64,000 nt of DNA from Lacihabitans sp. LS3-19 (GTDB lineage: Bacteria; Bacteroidota; Bacteroidia; Cytophagales; Spirosomataceae). The stretch covers positions 126,217 through 190,216 of the forward strand of contig NZ_RJUA01000130.1 in assembly GCF_024343575.1 (NCBI RefSeq), given 5' to 3'. The notes under the pieces are model-generated. The model saw nothing but the letters and a program-made list of their open reading frames with translations. It did not search any database and was not told where the DNA came from. Position numbers and translations under genes: made by a program. Below, in pieces: positions 36,163 through 44,910 of this stretch. Every line of letters begins with the position of its first letter. Positions within the stretch are counted from its first letter, which is position 1.

Positions 36163-36468
36163 TTATTCTACGTCTCTGTATTTTACTACTAATTGGTCAG
36201 ACAAAAATTCTTCTAAAGCTACACTTGTAGGCTTTGGCTGTCTTTCATAAAATTTAGAAATTTCGATTTGCTCTCTATTTTCGAAAATTTCTTCTAAGTT
36301 GTCAACACTAGAAGCAAACTCACTTAATTTCTGAGTCAATTCTTCTTTGGTTTTTATAGCAATTTGTTGAGCTCTTTTAGAAACTACAAAAACAGATTCG
36401 TAGATGTTTCCTGTTTTTGCTGCTAATACATCTGTATCACGAGTTATAATTGATGCGTTTACTGCCAT
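36163..36468 (-). CDS. rpoZ: DNA-directed RNA polymerase omega subunit
   Basis: A 101-residue protein of the Bacteroidetes RpoZ type, which helps assemble RNA polymerase. It contains the omega core AKTGNIYESVFVVSKRAQQIA followed by a Bacteroidetes-specific C-terminal extension (YERQPKPTSVALEEFLS). Its position 72 nt after bamD is the normal arrangement in this phylum and supports the call. A strong terminator follows. Confidence 0.93.
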   Translation of the reverse strand: MAVNASIITRDTDVLAAKTGNIYESVFVVSKRAQQIAIKTKEELTQKLSEFASSVDNLEEIFENREQIEISKFYERQPKPTSVALEEFLSDQLVVKYRDVE

Positions 36469-36540
36469 TGTATATTTTTATTAAAATTTAATTCAAGTTG
36501 CAAAAGTAATTCAAATAATCGAATAATATGCAAAAAGGCT

Positions 36541-37461
36541 TTAAGATTTCTGTTTTTCAGCTGCTTTTCTTTCCTCTTCTTTCTCTTTTTCAGCCGCTTT
36601 TTTTGCTTCTTCTATTTCTTTTTCTGTTTTAGCTACTTTTTCAAGTCCTTTTAGAGCCTTATCGTTTATTTTTTGTAATTCCTTTAAGTACTTACTTTGC
36701 GGATATTTATCCACAAATTTTTCATATAAAGTGATAGCTTCGTTGTACCTTTCTTTTTGTTTGCTATAGTAGCTAACATCAGAAAGCTCTTCTTGGGCTA
36801 AAATTTGCAGGTAACTTAATTCTTCGTTGAATTCAGAATCTGGGAAATCTTTTCTGAAATTATCAACACTTACAACAGTAGCTTTATAATTACTTCTTCC
36901 TAAAAAGGATGGTTCTCTAGTTTTAAAATATAGCTTGGTTTTTTCATAAGCTTTTAGCTCTAATCTATATCTCAAATCCTCAAGGTCTTTTGTGCATTTT
37001 ACAGCATATTTACTATCAGGGTAAGTATTTATAAATGTCTGAAGTGCATCTATGGCAGTTAATGTGTTGGTTTGGTCTAAGTTATAAGGTGGAGAGTCTT
37101 TAAACATAGAAAACGCATACATGTAATAAGCCTCTTCGGCAAATTCGCTATTGTTGTAGGTAGCATAAAACGACTTAAACAGGTAGCTACTCATTTGATA
37201 GTTACTTTGGTAGTAGTTACAATAAGCATTGTAAAATTGTGCCCTTTCAGAAGTACTATCTCCTTTCAATAAAGGAGTGATTTCTTCTAGGAGCACACCA
37301 GCTTTGTAATAGTCTGCTTCTTGGTAGTATTTTATGGCTGCATTATATTTTTCATCAAGTGTTCCTTTCTTCTGAAGTTTATTGAATTTTTTGGAGCAAG
37401 AAATCTGAAAAAGACCAAGGGCGAGTAAAAAGACTAAAAATCTTATGTTTAATAATTTCAT
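36541..37461 (-). CDS. bamD: outer membrane assembly lipoprotein BamD
   Basis: A lipoprotein of the Bam complex that inserts beta-barrel proteins into the outer membrane. The lipobox LFQISC has Cys22. TPR-like repeats fill residues 35-270 (KYNAAIKYYQEADYYKAGVLLEE, YNEAITLYEKFVDKYPQSKYLKE). The last 40 residues are a Lys/Glu/Ala coiled coil that is longer than in proteobacterial BamD but usual here. It is cotranscribed with rpoZ. Confidence 0.92.
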   Translation of the reverse strand: MKLLNIRFLVFLLALGLFQISCSKKFNKLQKKGTLDEKYNAAIKYYQEADYYKAGVLLEEITPLLKGDSTSERAQFYNAYCNYYQSNYQMSSYLFKSFYATYNNSEFAEEAYYMYAFSMFKDSPPYNLDQTNTLTAIDALQTFINTYPDSKYAVKCTKDLEDLRYRLELKAYEKTKLYFKTREPSFLGRSNYKATVVSVDNFRKDFPDSEFNEELSYLQILAQEELSDVSYYSKQKERYNEAITLYEKFVDKYPQSKYLKELQKINDKALKGLEKVAKTEKEIEEAKKAAEKEKEEERKAAEKQKS

Positions 37462-37536
37462 AGGGCAAAATTACGAATTCTATTTTCAATTAAACGATGA
37501 AGAATGGTAAAAATTAGAGATGGGGAGAAATAAACC

Positions 37537-38082
37537 TTAATTGTGCCTTACAAGTAACTTTTTTGTAGAGATTTTTTTTCCATCAATAATCAATTGATAC
37601 ATGTATATACCAGATTCCCAAGTAGAAGTTCCCACTTTTAATTTATCTGAATATTTGCTAAGGGGATACTCAGCTACTTGTTTTCCCAATAAGTTGAAAA
37701 AAGAAATATTAGCAGAATTGAAACTTCCATTAATAGAATAATCAATGTAAGCGAAACTGCTTGCTGGATTTGGATAAATATTGGAAAGTTTTATAACTTC
37801 ACTTTCAGCTTCTTGGGTTTGATTTGAAACAACTTTACTGTCTACCTGATTTGTCTTGGTGTTTAACAATAAATTTCTATAAAATAACGTGTAGTTATTT
37901 TTAGAGTTGTAAGAAATACTTTTTGGAAGGTTAGTTCCTTTGGATAGGATACTATTGCTTACGGTAGTTTTTTTAGGAGATTGACCGATGTTTAACCTCG
38001 ACTCATCTTTCTGAGCAAAAACAATACTTGAAGCCAAAAAGGCAACAGTCATTGTTACTAATATTTTTGAAAGAATTCTCAA
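37537..38082 (-). CDS. T9SS type A sorting-domain protein
   Basis: A 181-residue exported protein with a signal peptide (ILVTMTVAFLASSIVFA). A short middle region without known domain is followed by a type A C-terminal sorting domain (about 98-181). Its signatures are LSNIYPNPASSFAYI, the strand ISFFNLLGKQVAEYPL and the ending ISTKKLLVRH. It is therefore a cargo of the type IX secretion system, delivered to the surface. It is small for a cargo protein, so the middle may itself be a ligand or a peptide. A -7 box TATATTTG (38128-38121) stands about 38 nt before the ATG. Confidence 0.88.
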   Translation of the reverse strand: MRILSKILVTMTVAFLASSIVFAQKDESRLNIGQSPKKTTVSNSILSKGTNLPKSISYNSKNNYTLFYRNLLLNTKTNQVDSKVVSNQTQEAESEVIKLSNIYPNPASSFAYIDYSINGSFNSANISFFNLLGKQVAEYPLSKYSDKLKVGTSTWESGIYMYQLIIDGKKISTKKLLVRHN

Positions 38083-38271
38083 CGAGGTAAAATTTAATCT
38101 ATACTAATTTTCTTTTTTTACAAATATATAATAAAATGTTCTACTATTTAATCTATTAGACGTTAAAAAATGTGAAAAGGTTGCTACGTCTGATAAAAAT
38201 ATTTGTTTTTATTTTTTTTGCTCTGAATTTTAACACAAAAATCACACCAATTGTTTTGGGAAATTCAATAT

Positions 38272-38706
38272 TTAACAAGAAATTTTTCCAACTCTGGTGG
38301 CATGCCTTCCACCTTCAAACTCGGTGTTTATAAATATTTTAGCAAAATCCAAGGCTTGGTCTGCCGTGATAAATCTGGCAGGCAAACACATAACGTTTGC
38401 ATCATTGTGCATCCTTATTAATTCCACCACTTCTTTGTTCCATGCCAAGCCTGCTCTTATGCCTTGATGTTTGTTTGCTGTCATACATACGCCATTTCCG
38501 CTTCCACAGATCAAAATACCCAAATCATATTTTTTATCTTCTATTGCTTGAGCTAAAGGATGTGCCGTATCAGGATAATCTACTGAATCAGAAGTGTATG
38601 GTCCAAAGTCTGCCGTTTGGAAGTTTTGCTCTTGAAGCCATTTTAAAATCATTTGTTTGTATTCGAAACCAGCATGGTCACCACCGATAGCTATTCTTAA
38701 AGACAT
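38272..38706 (-). CDS. rpiB: ribose 5-phosphate isomerase B
   Basis: A 144-residue isomerase that interconverts ribose 5-phosphate and ribulose 5-phosphate in the pentose phosphate pathway. The family motifs are AIGGDHAGFEYK (Asp10, His11), ILICGSGNGVCMTANK with catalytic-region Cys67, and RMHNDANVMCLPAR. Length is typical. It is preceded by dnaX with a gap of about 96 nt, so the two may share transcripts. Confidence 0.95.
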   Translation of the reverse strand: MSLRIAIGGDHAGFEYKQMILKWLQEQNFQTADFGPYTSDSVDYPDTAHPLAQAIEDKKYDLGILICGSGNGVCMTANKHQGIRAGLAWNKEVVELIRMHNDANVMCLPARFITADQALDFAKIFINTEFEGGRHATRVGKISC

Positions 38707-38802
38707 AATTCGAGTTTTTTTTGCAAATATAAGTTGAATATGGTTTTTTTCTAAGATGCATTCGAAAAATAACTTTGTTTGGAAAAGTTTAATTAGCCTT
38801 TT

Positions 38803-40517
38803 TTAGAAAAGAAGATCTAAACCTAAAGCTTCTTTTAGTTTCCAAATTTCAGGATTTTTTAACGCCATTGACTCAAATTTCTCTTGCTCTGTTCTTGGTT
38901 TGGCTTTGGTTTCTTCAGCTGTTATGTATGCTTCTAGCTGAATATTGGCATTGTGCAGTTTTTTTCTCAGAAAATCTGCCATTTCTTGACGTTTTTCGAA
39001 GAATACATCGTGTAGTATTTTGTTCGAAAGTTTAAATTTCAGATTTTCTTTGTCCATTTCAAAATCACTCATAGCCACCATTTTTTCAGTTTGCGATGAA
39101 CGTTCATTGGCATAATCTACCAATGCTCCTATAGCCATTGGTTTTGTAAATGCTTGCGTTTGAATGCCTGAGGAGATTTCTGTTTTTTCTGTCGTAGATT
39201 CCTTGCTTACCATTTGGTCTTGCATAGCAAGCACGGACTTTAAACTTTTAAGGCCAGGTTTTCTAAAAGACAAAGGGTTTTCAGTATTTGTTGGGATGGA
39301 TGGTTTTGAAACAAGAGCCTGGTCAACTTTAGTTTCAATTGTCTCTTTTTGAGCGATAGTTAAGCTTCCGTCAACTTTTTTTTTTGGCCTTCACCATCTG
39401 GAAGACCTGATAAATTAAGAACGGCATTAATTTGTGACAATTTCAGAAGACCAATTTCTACATGGAGTCTCTGGTTTTTCGAAGATTTGAAATTAATGTC
39501 AATATTTGAACCTACGCTCAATGCAGATAGAAGGAAGCCTGTTGAAATCCTTTTGGCTTGTTCAGCATATTTCTGTTTAATGCTTTCAGAAACTTCGAGA
39601 ATTTCTAATGTACTAGGTTCTTTACACACTAATACATTTCGGAAATGTTCGTTCAATCCAACTACAAATTGATGTACATCAAATCCTTTGACGATGATTT
39701 CGTTTAGAATAAGTAAAACGTCTGTTATGCCACCTTCATAAAGTGCATCTAACATTTTTAGATAATAGTCATAATCTAAAACATGCAGGTTTTCGAGAAC
39801 GTTTTTGTATGAAAGTTTTCTATCCGATGAAAAAGTTACATTCAGGTCAAACATAGACAAAGCATCTCTTAGACCTCCGTCGGCTTTTAAAGCGATAAGT
39901 TCTAGGGCCTCTTCTTCAAAAGAAATATTTTCTTTTTCGGCAATTTTGGCTAGATGCTGAGACATGTCTTTGATTTGGATTCGATTGAAATCAAATATTT
40001 GACATCTACTCAAAATAGTAGGAAGTATTTTGTGTTTTTCAGTAGTGGCTAAAATGAAAATAGCATAAGAAGGTGGTTCCTCCAAAGTCTTTAGGAATGC
40101 ATTGAATGCAGCCTGTGAAAGCATGTGAACCTCATCTATGATATATACTTTGTATTTTCCATCTTGAGGAGGGAAACGTACCTGATCTATCAAATTACGA
40201 ATGTCTTCAACCGAGTTGTTTGACGCGGCATCGAGTTCATGAATGTTAAAAGATGCATTTTGGTCAAAGTTCTTACATGATGCACATTTGTTACAAGGCT
40301 CGGTGTTTTCGTTAACATCAAGGCAGTTTATGGTTTTAGCCAATATTCTTGCACATGTAGTTTTTCCGACACCTCTCGGTCCTGTAAAAAGGAATGCTTG
40401 AGCTAACTGATTTGATTTTATGGCATTACGTAGTGTGGTTGTAATGTGCGACTGCCCAACTACCGAATCAAAAGTGACCGGGCGATATTTACGAGCAGAT
40501 ACTACGAAATTTTCCAT
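38803..40517 (-). CDS. dnaX: DNA polymerase III gamma/tau subunit; full length needs a -1 frameshift
   Basis: The clamp-loader ATPase of the replicase. From the ATG at 40517 the first frame encodes 385 residues: Walker A GPRGVGKTT (46-54), zinc Cys65/75/78/81, DEVH (128-131) and sensor SRC (Arg171). It ends at 39360 with ...KKKLTEA. A run of ten A residues (39385-39376 on the minus strand) precedes this stop. A -1 shift there continues through an open frame to 38803 and gives 571 residues. The second part (39273-38803 as a frame of its own) ends in ...NPEIWKLKEALGLDLLF, the kind of C-terminus found on Bacteroidetes DnaX. So the layout is gamma (385 residues) and tau (571 residues) from one gene. 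Frameshifting or slippage is inferred; a missing base in the homopolymer would give the same picture. Confidence 0.85.
39376..39385 (-). other. A10 slippery run in dnaX
   Basis: On the coding strand ten A residues read CAA AAA AAA AAG in frame 0. A -1 shift here, or transcription adding one A, moves reading into the frame that ends at 38803. The frame-0 stop is only four codons farther on (TTG ACG GAA GCT TAA). Confidence 0.75.
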
Positions 40518-40521
40518 GAGG

Positions 40522-40529
40522 CAAAGATA
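40522..40529 (-). promoter_or_regulatory. -7 promoter box of dnaX
   Basis: TATCTTTG (40529-40522) is a perfect -7 box ending 4 nt before the ATG. Transcription from it would start at or beside the start codon. No -33 TTTG is present. Confidence 0.45.
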
Positions 40530-40581
40530 TAAAAGAAATCGTAAAAGCTTAAAAAAAAATGGAAAGCTAAGATTTTTATCA

Positions 40582-40609
40582 AAAAAAAACCAGTCTAACA
40601 AAAGACTGG
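40582..40609 (-). terminator. Rho-independent terminator of the DUF3857 gene pair
   Basis: A perfect 7-bp stem CCAGTCT/AGACTGG (40609-40603 with 40596-40590) is followed by nine T residues on the minus strand. It lies about 160 nt after the stop at 40771 and just upstream of dnaX. Confidence 0.88.
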
Positions 40610-40770
40610 CATTTTTCCCTTTTTCAAATAAAAGGATTATTTCATGGTTGAATAAATGATAGGCAAATCTACAAAATAGGCTTTTATCAATTCAAACAAC
40701 TCTATTAAACGCTACATTGAAATGACAACATTGATATTTTTATCGACAATGAAATATAATTTTGCCAATA

Positions 40771-42690
40771 TTAAATTGTTTTAATGAATACTGCTTTCTG
40801 ATTGTCAGCTTTGTTAACTGCTTTTATGAATTCTAACCACACAGAATAATCTTCTATCAAATATTCCCCTCCTTTTAATATCAAAGACCTTTTATAAATA
40901 AGTTTGTTATCTATAATTTGGCTGGAAGAAGAGTATTTTCCAAAATTTTTCTGCATATTTACCTCTTTTGGTAAAAATTCAGATTTGTATCCATCTGGGA
41001 TCTCAAATTCAAGTAAGTCTTCATCATTGAATGAATAGTAATTTGGATTTAAAAATAATGGTGTTTCCCTGGGATTGGTCTCGACGGGATTAGAAACGAA
41101 TCGACTAAGCATATTGGGTTTTATGAAAAGTCTGTTTCCACTAAAGGATGCATATCTAGAAGCTATAAGTTCAATTTCTTCATAAAGTTTAGGTAAGTCA
41201 GATTTTTCTGAATTTAAATTGAAAGCTAAAATTTCGAAATTTGGAATCTCAAGATTTTTATGCAACCAATCCTTTTGTTGTGATGTGCTAAGCTGATTCA
41301 AAACTGAAGTTTTTGTTTCTTGCTGAAGACCAAAATAAGTAGTTTTTATATTTACAATCGCACTGCCGTTTTCTTCAAACTTTACTTTGGCTTCTCTTTT
41401 TTGAAGGTTTTTTTCTGAAGAATAATTTTGGGTATTTATTAGTTTTCCAGTATTTTCTTTTACCAAGAGTGCTTTTCGGTTTCCTGTAAATGAACCTAGA
41501 TAACCCGTTGGATTTGTTTGGCTGGTACATTCTAGCCAAATAGTATCTTTTTCGAAAGGCACGCAAGCTATTACATGATTAAACATCATCCGTGGAAAAT
41601 CCTCATATTCGAATTTGTTTTTGCCTGCATCGTCGGCATATATTAAGGCTGGATAAGCTTTTATGCCAGCGTGTTTCAGAAGAGCTATCGTGAAGTTTGT
41701 GAGGGCTTTACAGTCGCCATAACCTTTTTCTCCTACTTCGTAAGCTGGTATTGACTGCCATCCTCCAATGCCCAAAGCTACCAAGAAGTAGCGAGTTTGA
41801 GATTGCATAAATTCGTATATTTTTTTGACTTTTACTTTTGGGTTATTTTCGTTTTTTATGACATCATTCAATTTTTCTATGGTTGTTTGAGGGAGCTCAT
41901 CTCTACCTTTATTTACAGCATAATAAAAGTTTGCTATGTCGTTCCACGAATTTGCATTTCCTGAAAATCCATCTACATAGTATTTAGTTGGAGCAAAAAA
42001 TACGATTGGAGTGGAATTGTTCAATGAATATTTTTCGGATTCGTAAAGATTTAAATCTTTAACTTCCCATTTTTCTATTTTGAATTTGCCATCAGAGTTA
42101 ATTGTTGACGCTTTTTTGATATTTATCTCCTTTTTTCTATATGTAATATCATTGGCAGTTTTTACAATAAAAGTAGAATTTTGTATAGCTGTCTTTTCGT
42201 TCGGAATTGGATCCCAAACAGGGTAAAACATGGTGTTGGAAGATTCGTCTTCATAACTAAATTCTAATGTGTAAGGATATGGATAAAACTTTTTGTCAAA
42301 CTTTGCTATTTTGGCTCTATTGTCGGATACATATTCGCTACTGATATTTAAGCTAACGTCTTCAATGTCAGTATTCTTGAGTTTTTTTAATTGCTCTCCA
42401 GATTTATCATAAAGCGTGCCTTCTATTTTCTTGACTTTTTTGAATTTATCGTAATCTGCCCTAAACATGGCATAATTATCCTCTCCATTTTCATTAAAAA
42501 TCGTTACTGCCCAGTGGTGTTTGGTTACTATTTTTGAATAATTTTCAATAATAAACTCTGTATCGTCAAACCTTACTACTGCATCCGCATTTTGTTTTAA
42601 GTTATCTGGAATATTTGAAACCGAAAAGTTTGTTTGTCCAATGAGACTATTTGTCAAAAAACAGAAAATTGGAATTAGGATTTTTTTCAT
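40771..42690 (-). CDS. secreted DUF3857/transglutaminase-like protein (intact active site)
   Basis: A 639-residue exported protein (signal peptide MKKILIPIFCFLTNSLIGQ). The N-terminal half is the DUF3857 domain (DNLKQNADAVVRFDDTEFII). A transglutaminase-like core follows, with Cys327 in GYGDCKALTNF and His372 in MFNHVIACV; the third triad position is Glu in WLECTSQTNP rather than the usual Asp. The C-terminal part is a beta domain ending in GGEYLIEDYSVWLEFIKA. It lies 21 nt after a paralogue (42712) that has lost the Cys and His, so they form an active/inactive pair in one operon. A role in cell-surface protein crosslinking or proteolysis is a family-level guess. Confidence 0.85.
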   Translation of the reverse strand: MKKILIPIFCFLTNSLIGQTNFSVSNIPDNLKQNADAVVRFDDTEFIIENYSKIVTKHHWAVTIFNENGEDNYAMFRADYDKFKKVKKIEGTLYDKSGEQLKKLKNTDIEDVSLNISSEYVSDNRAKIAKFDKKFYPYPYTLEFSYEDESSNTMFYPVWDPIPNEKTAIQNSTFIVKTANDITYRKKEINIKKASTINSDGKFKIEKWEVKDLNLYESEKYSLNNSTPIVFFAPTKYYVDGFSGNANSWNDIANFYYAVNKGRDELPQTTIEKLNDVIKNENNPKVKVKKIYEFMQSQTRYFLVALGIGGWQSIPAYEVGEKGYGDCKALTNFTIALLKHAGIKAYPALIYADDAGKNKFEYEDFPRMMFNHVIACVPFEKDTIWLECTSQTNPTGYLGSFTGNRKALLVKENTGKLINTQNYSSEKNLQKREAKVKFEENGSAIVNIKTTYFGLQQETKTSVLNQLSTSQQKDWLHKNLEIPNFEILAFNLNSEKSDLPKLYEEIELIASRYASFSGNRLFIKPNMLSRFVSNPVETNPRETPLFLNPNYYSFNDEDLLEFEIPDGYKSEFLPKEVNMQKNFGKYSSSSQIIDNKLIYKRSLILKGGEYLIEDYSVWLEFIKAVNKADNQKAVFIKTI

Positions 42691-42711
42691 ATTTCTATAA
42701 TTCTATTAGGA

Positions 42712-44700
42712 TTATTTTCTTTTTAAAACTATTTGTTCATCATGTTTTTGAACAATGATATTATAAAGTTCTTTTAGCTCGTGGTATTGTTCAGCGTAAT
42801 AAATCGGATTTTTAAGTACTATTTTGCTGATTAGATTGATTTTGTTTGTGTTTTGATCAAATGTACAATTGTATATAAACTGAGCACTTTTGTCAGATAA
42901 TACAACGTTGGAGTTTTTAGGCAAAGATTCTACTTCGAAATCTTTGGGTATTTCTAAAGAGTATTTATAGGTTAAATCTGTGCCATAGCCAAAATCTACT
43001 GGATAGCTTCTTTCGGGTAGTTTAAATGGGTTTTCGCTTACTTTTCCTCTAATCATAGGATTAAGGTATATCATATCCTCGCCAGCGAATTCATCATTGG
43101 ATTCAAAATTCATCTTGATGATTGACAGTTTTTCTATTTCTTCAAAGTTTTGGAGTTCTAAATTAAACACAGAAATGTTTTGAAACTCTTTTTGATAGGA
43201 TTTTTTAAATTCCTCTATACCATATTTTTTTAATTCTTTTCGCCGAGAATAAGCAAAATATCCAACTGAATTCTCCTCTATTTTACCTATCATTTTACCA
43301 GATTTTGGATCTATTTTGGCTTCTACTACTTCATAGTTTTTGTATTTCTCATTGGGTTTTAGATCTACAAAATTTCCACTTTGATTATTAATTTCTCTTC
43401 CATCCCCATTGAGACATTCGTAGGGCAACATTCCCATTTTAAGATTTTGATCACTTAAGTCAAGATTGTAGAATTTTCCGTCCAGTTCAACTCTGCAAAT
43501 GGTATAATTAAATTTGTCCAAAAGTGGGAATGCTTGATTTATTTTTCCGTTATCTCTTGTACTGAGAATAACAGGAGTAGCCTTGAAGTCCATTTCTCGT
43601 AACAATGCGGTTAGCATAAGATTTTGCTCAGATGCAGTTCCTTTTTTGTTCTCTAATACTTTTTTGAGGTCACCGGCATAGATACTTGAGTGGCTATAGT
43701 CAGTTTCAACTTGTTTTGCCATATAATAATAAACCTTTTGGAGTTTCTCGGCCGGGTTTTTTATTGCTGCAAAATTCGAAACTATTTCTTTTAGATAATT
43801 AGATTTTTTAAGTTTAATGCCAAAATTATCATGAAAACTTAAGGTTTTATTGATGTCTTCCCAGTTTAATGAATAGTTTTTAGTATAAGATTCTGGGATA
43901 CTTGTACTTGATAGTTCGAATTCAATTTTTGAAATATAATCATTTTTGGTACTTATATAAGGTTCCGTTCTAAATGCTGGAGCGTTAGCCACTGAAAATG
44001 AATATTTAGTGCCATAAGTATCTAGTTTTGAATTACCCATGGAGACGGTGGCTTTCTCGCTGGAATTTTCAACTAGGGGTAAATATCCGCCCAAAATGAT
44101 TTGGTAGTATAAATAGGAGGGGACTGTTAAGTTGTATTGGCTCCAAAGAGTAGGAATGTTACCTTGGAAATACCAAATTTCAGGTTTGTCACGGATTCTC
44201 ATAGGTGTTGTAATAATATAAGAATATTCGATTATACAACCTTCAACTACATTCGGGAAAGTAACTTTGGTCTGATAGTAAGTGTTGGTTAATTTTTCTT
44301 CGAATATATCTTTTTTTGATATTTCAATTTTATTTAAACCTCCATTTTTCATCCAATAAGTTGTGCCTTTAAGATTACGCAAAACTTGACTTTCGTTATA
44401 AGCGTTTTTATAAAGTGGTACTTTGATTATTCCTAATTCGAAAGCTGATGGTTTTAAGATTTTTTTTCTAATAAAATACTCTGTTTCTATCTGAAAACCA
44501 ATATTGTCATCATAAACAAAATAGGATTCGGCTTTTTCATAAAGCACAATTGCATCCGCTGTTGAATCTATTTCATATTTTGTTTTGGACAATTCTTGAA
44601 GTGAAACTTTTCCATATTCAGCGTTGGGATTTTTTTGTGCAGCGACAGCAATTGAAATTATTAAAAGTATTAAAGTGAACTTAATAAATGTGGGTTTCAT
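42712..44700 (-). CDS. secreted DUF3857 protein with inactive transglutaminase-like core
   Basis: A 662-residue exported protein (signal peptide MKPTFIKFTLILLIISIAVA) with the same layout as the downstream 40771-42690 protein: DUF3857 domain (YEIDSTADAIVLYEKAESYF), transglutaminase-like core, beta C-terminus. The expected Cys position is Ala356 in KKGTASEQNLM and the expected His position is Tyr in FNYTICRVEL. An Asp remains in YNLDLSDQ. It should therefore be catalytically dead as a transglutaminase and may act as a binding partner. It is the first gene of the pair. Confidence 0.84.
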   Translation of the reverse strand: MKPTFIKFTLILLIISIAVAAQKNPNAEYGKVSLQELSKTKYEIDSTADAIVLYEKAESYFVYDDNIGFQIETEYFIRKKILKPSAFELGIIKVPLYKNAYNESQVLRNLKGTTYWMKNGGLNKIEISKKDIFEEKLTNTYYQTKVTFPNVVEGCIIEYSYIITTPMRIRDKPEIWYFQGNIPTLWSQYNLTVPSYLYYQIILGGYLPLVENSSEKATVSMGNSKLDTYGTKYSFSVANAPAFRTEPYISTKNDYISKIEFELSSTSIPESYTKNYSLNWEDINKTLSFHDNFGIKLKKSNYLKEIVSNFAAIKNPAEKLQKVYYYMAKQVETDYSHSSIYAGDLKKVLENKKGTASEQNLMLTALLREMDFKATPVILSTRDNGKINQAFPLLDKFNYTICRVELDGKFYNLDLSDQNLKMGMLPYECLNGDGREINNQSGNFVDLKPNEKYKNYEVVEAKIDPKSGKMIGKIEENSVGYFAYSRRKELKKYGIEEFKKSYQKEFQNISVFNLELQNFEEIEKLSIIKMNFESNDEFAGEDMIYLNPMIRGKVSENPFKLPERSYPVDFGYGTDLTYKYSLEIPKDFEVESLPKNSNVVLSDKSAQFIYNCTFDQNTNKINLISKIVLKNPIYYAEQYHELKELYNIIVQKHDEQIVLKRK

Positions 44701-44727
44701 TAAATTAGATTTTATATGTTATTATGA

Positions 44728-44763
44728 ATTAAAAAAACTCTAGCAAAAATTTTACCAGAGTTT
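44728..44763 (-). terminator. Rho-independent terminator of the HzsA-like gene
   Basis: A minus-strand hairpin (44763-44750 with 44749-44735; AACTCT/AGAGTT plus an A/T-rich upper stem) is followed by seven T residues, about 150 nt after the stop at 44911. Confidence 0.7.
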
Positions 44764-44910
44764 AGTTTAGGTTAATTATAAAGTTTCGATATAATTTAAT
44801 GACGCTTAGAAAATGTTAAAATCCAATTTTTAGTTAATTGGCATATTTATTAATCAATTCGTTTTTTAATTTTATTACTCCATTTTTATTAAAAAAAGAC
44901 ACCTTCTTAT

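Noticed and set aside
38803-39273. A separate 156-residue gene downstream of dnaX
   Set aside because: Its only start is a TTG, its frame continues upstream to the A10 run, and its end is a DnaX-like C-terminus. It is better explained as the tau part of dnaX.
40518-40601. An N-terminal extension of dnaX from a TTG at 40601
   Set aside because: The extension runs through a terminator hairpin and T run, is Phe-rich, and is not like any DnaX start. The ATG at 40517 gives the normal MENFVVSARKYRP beginning.
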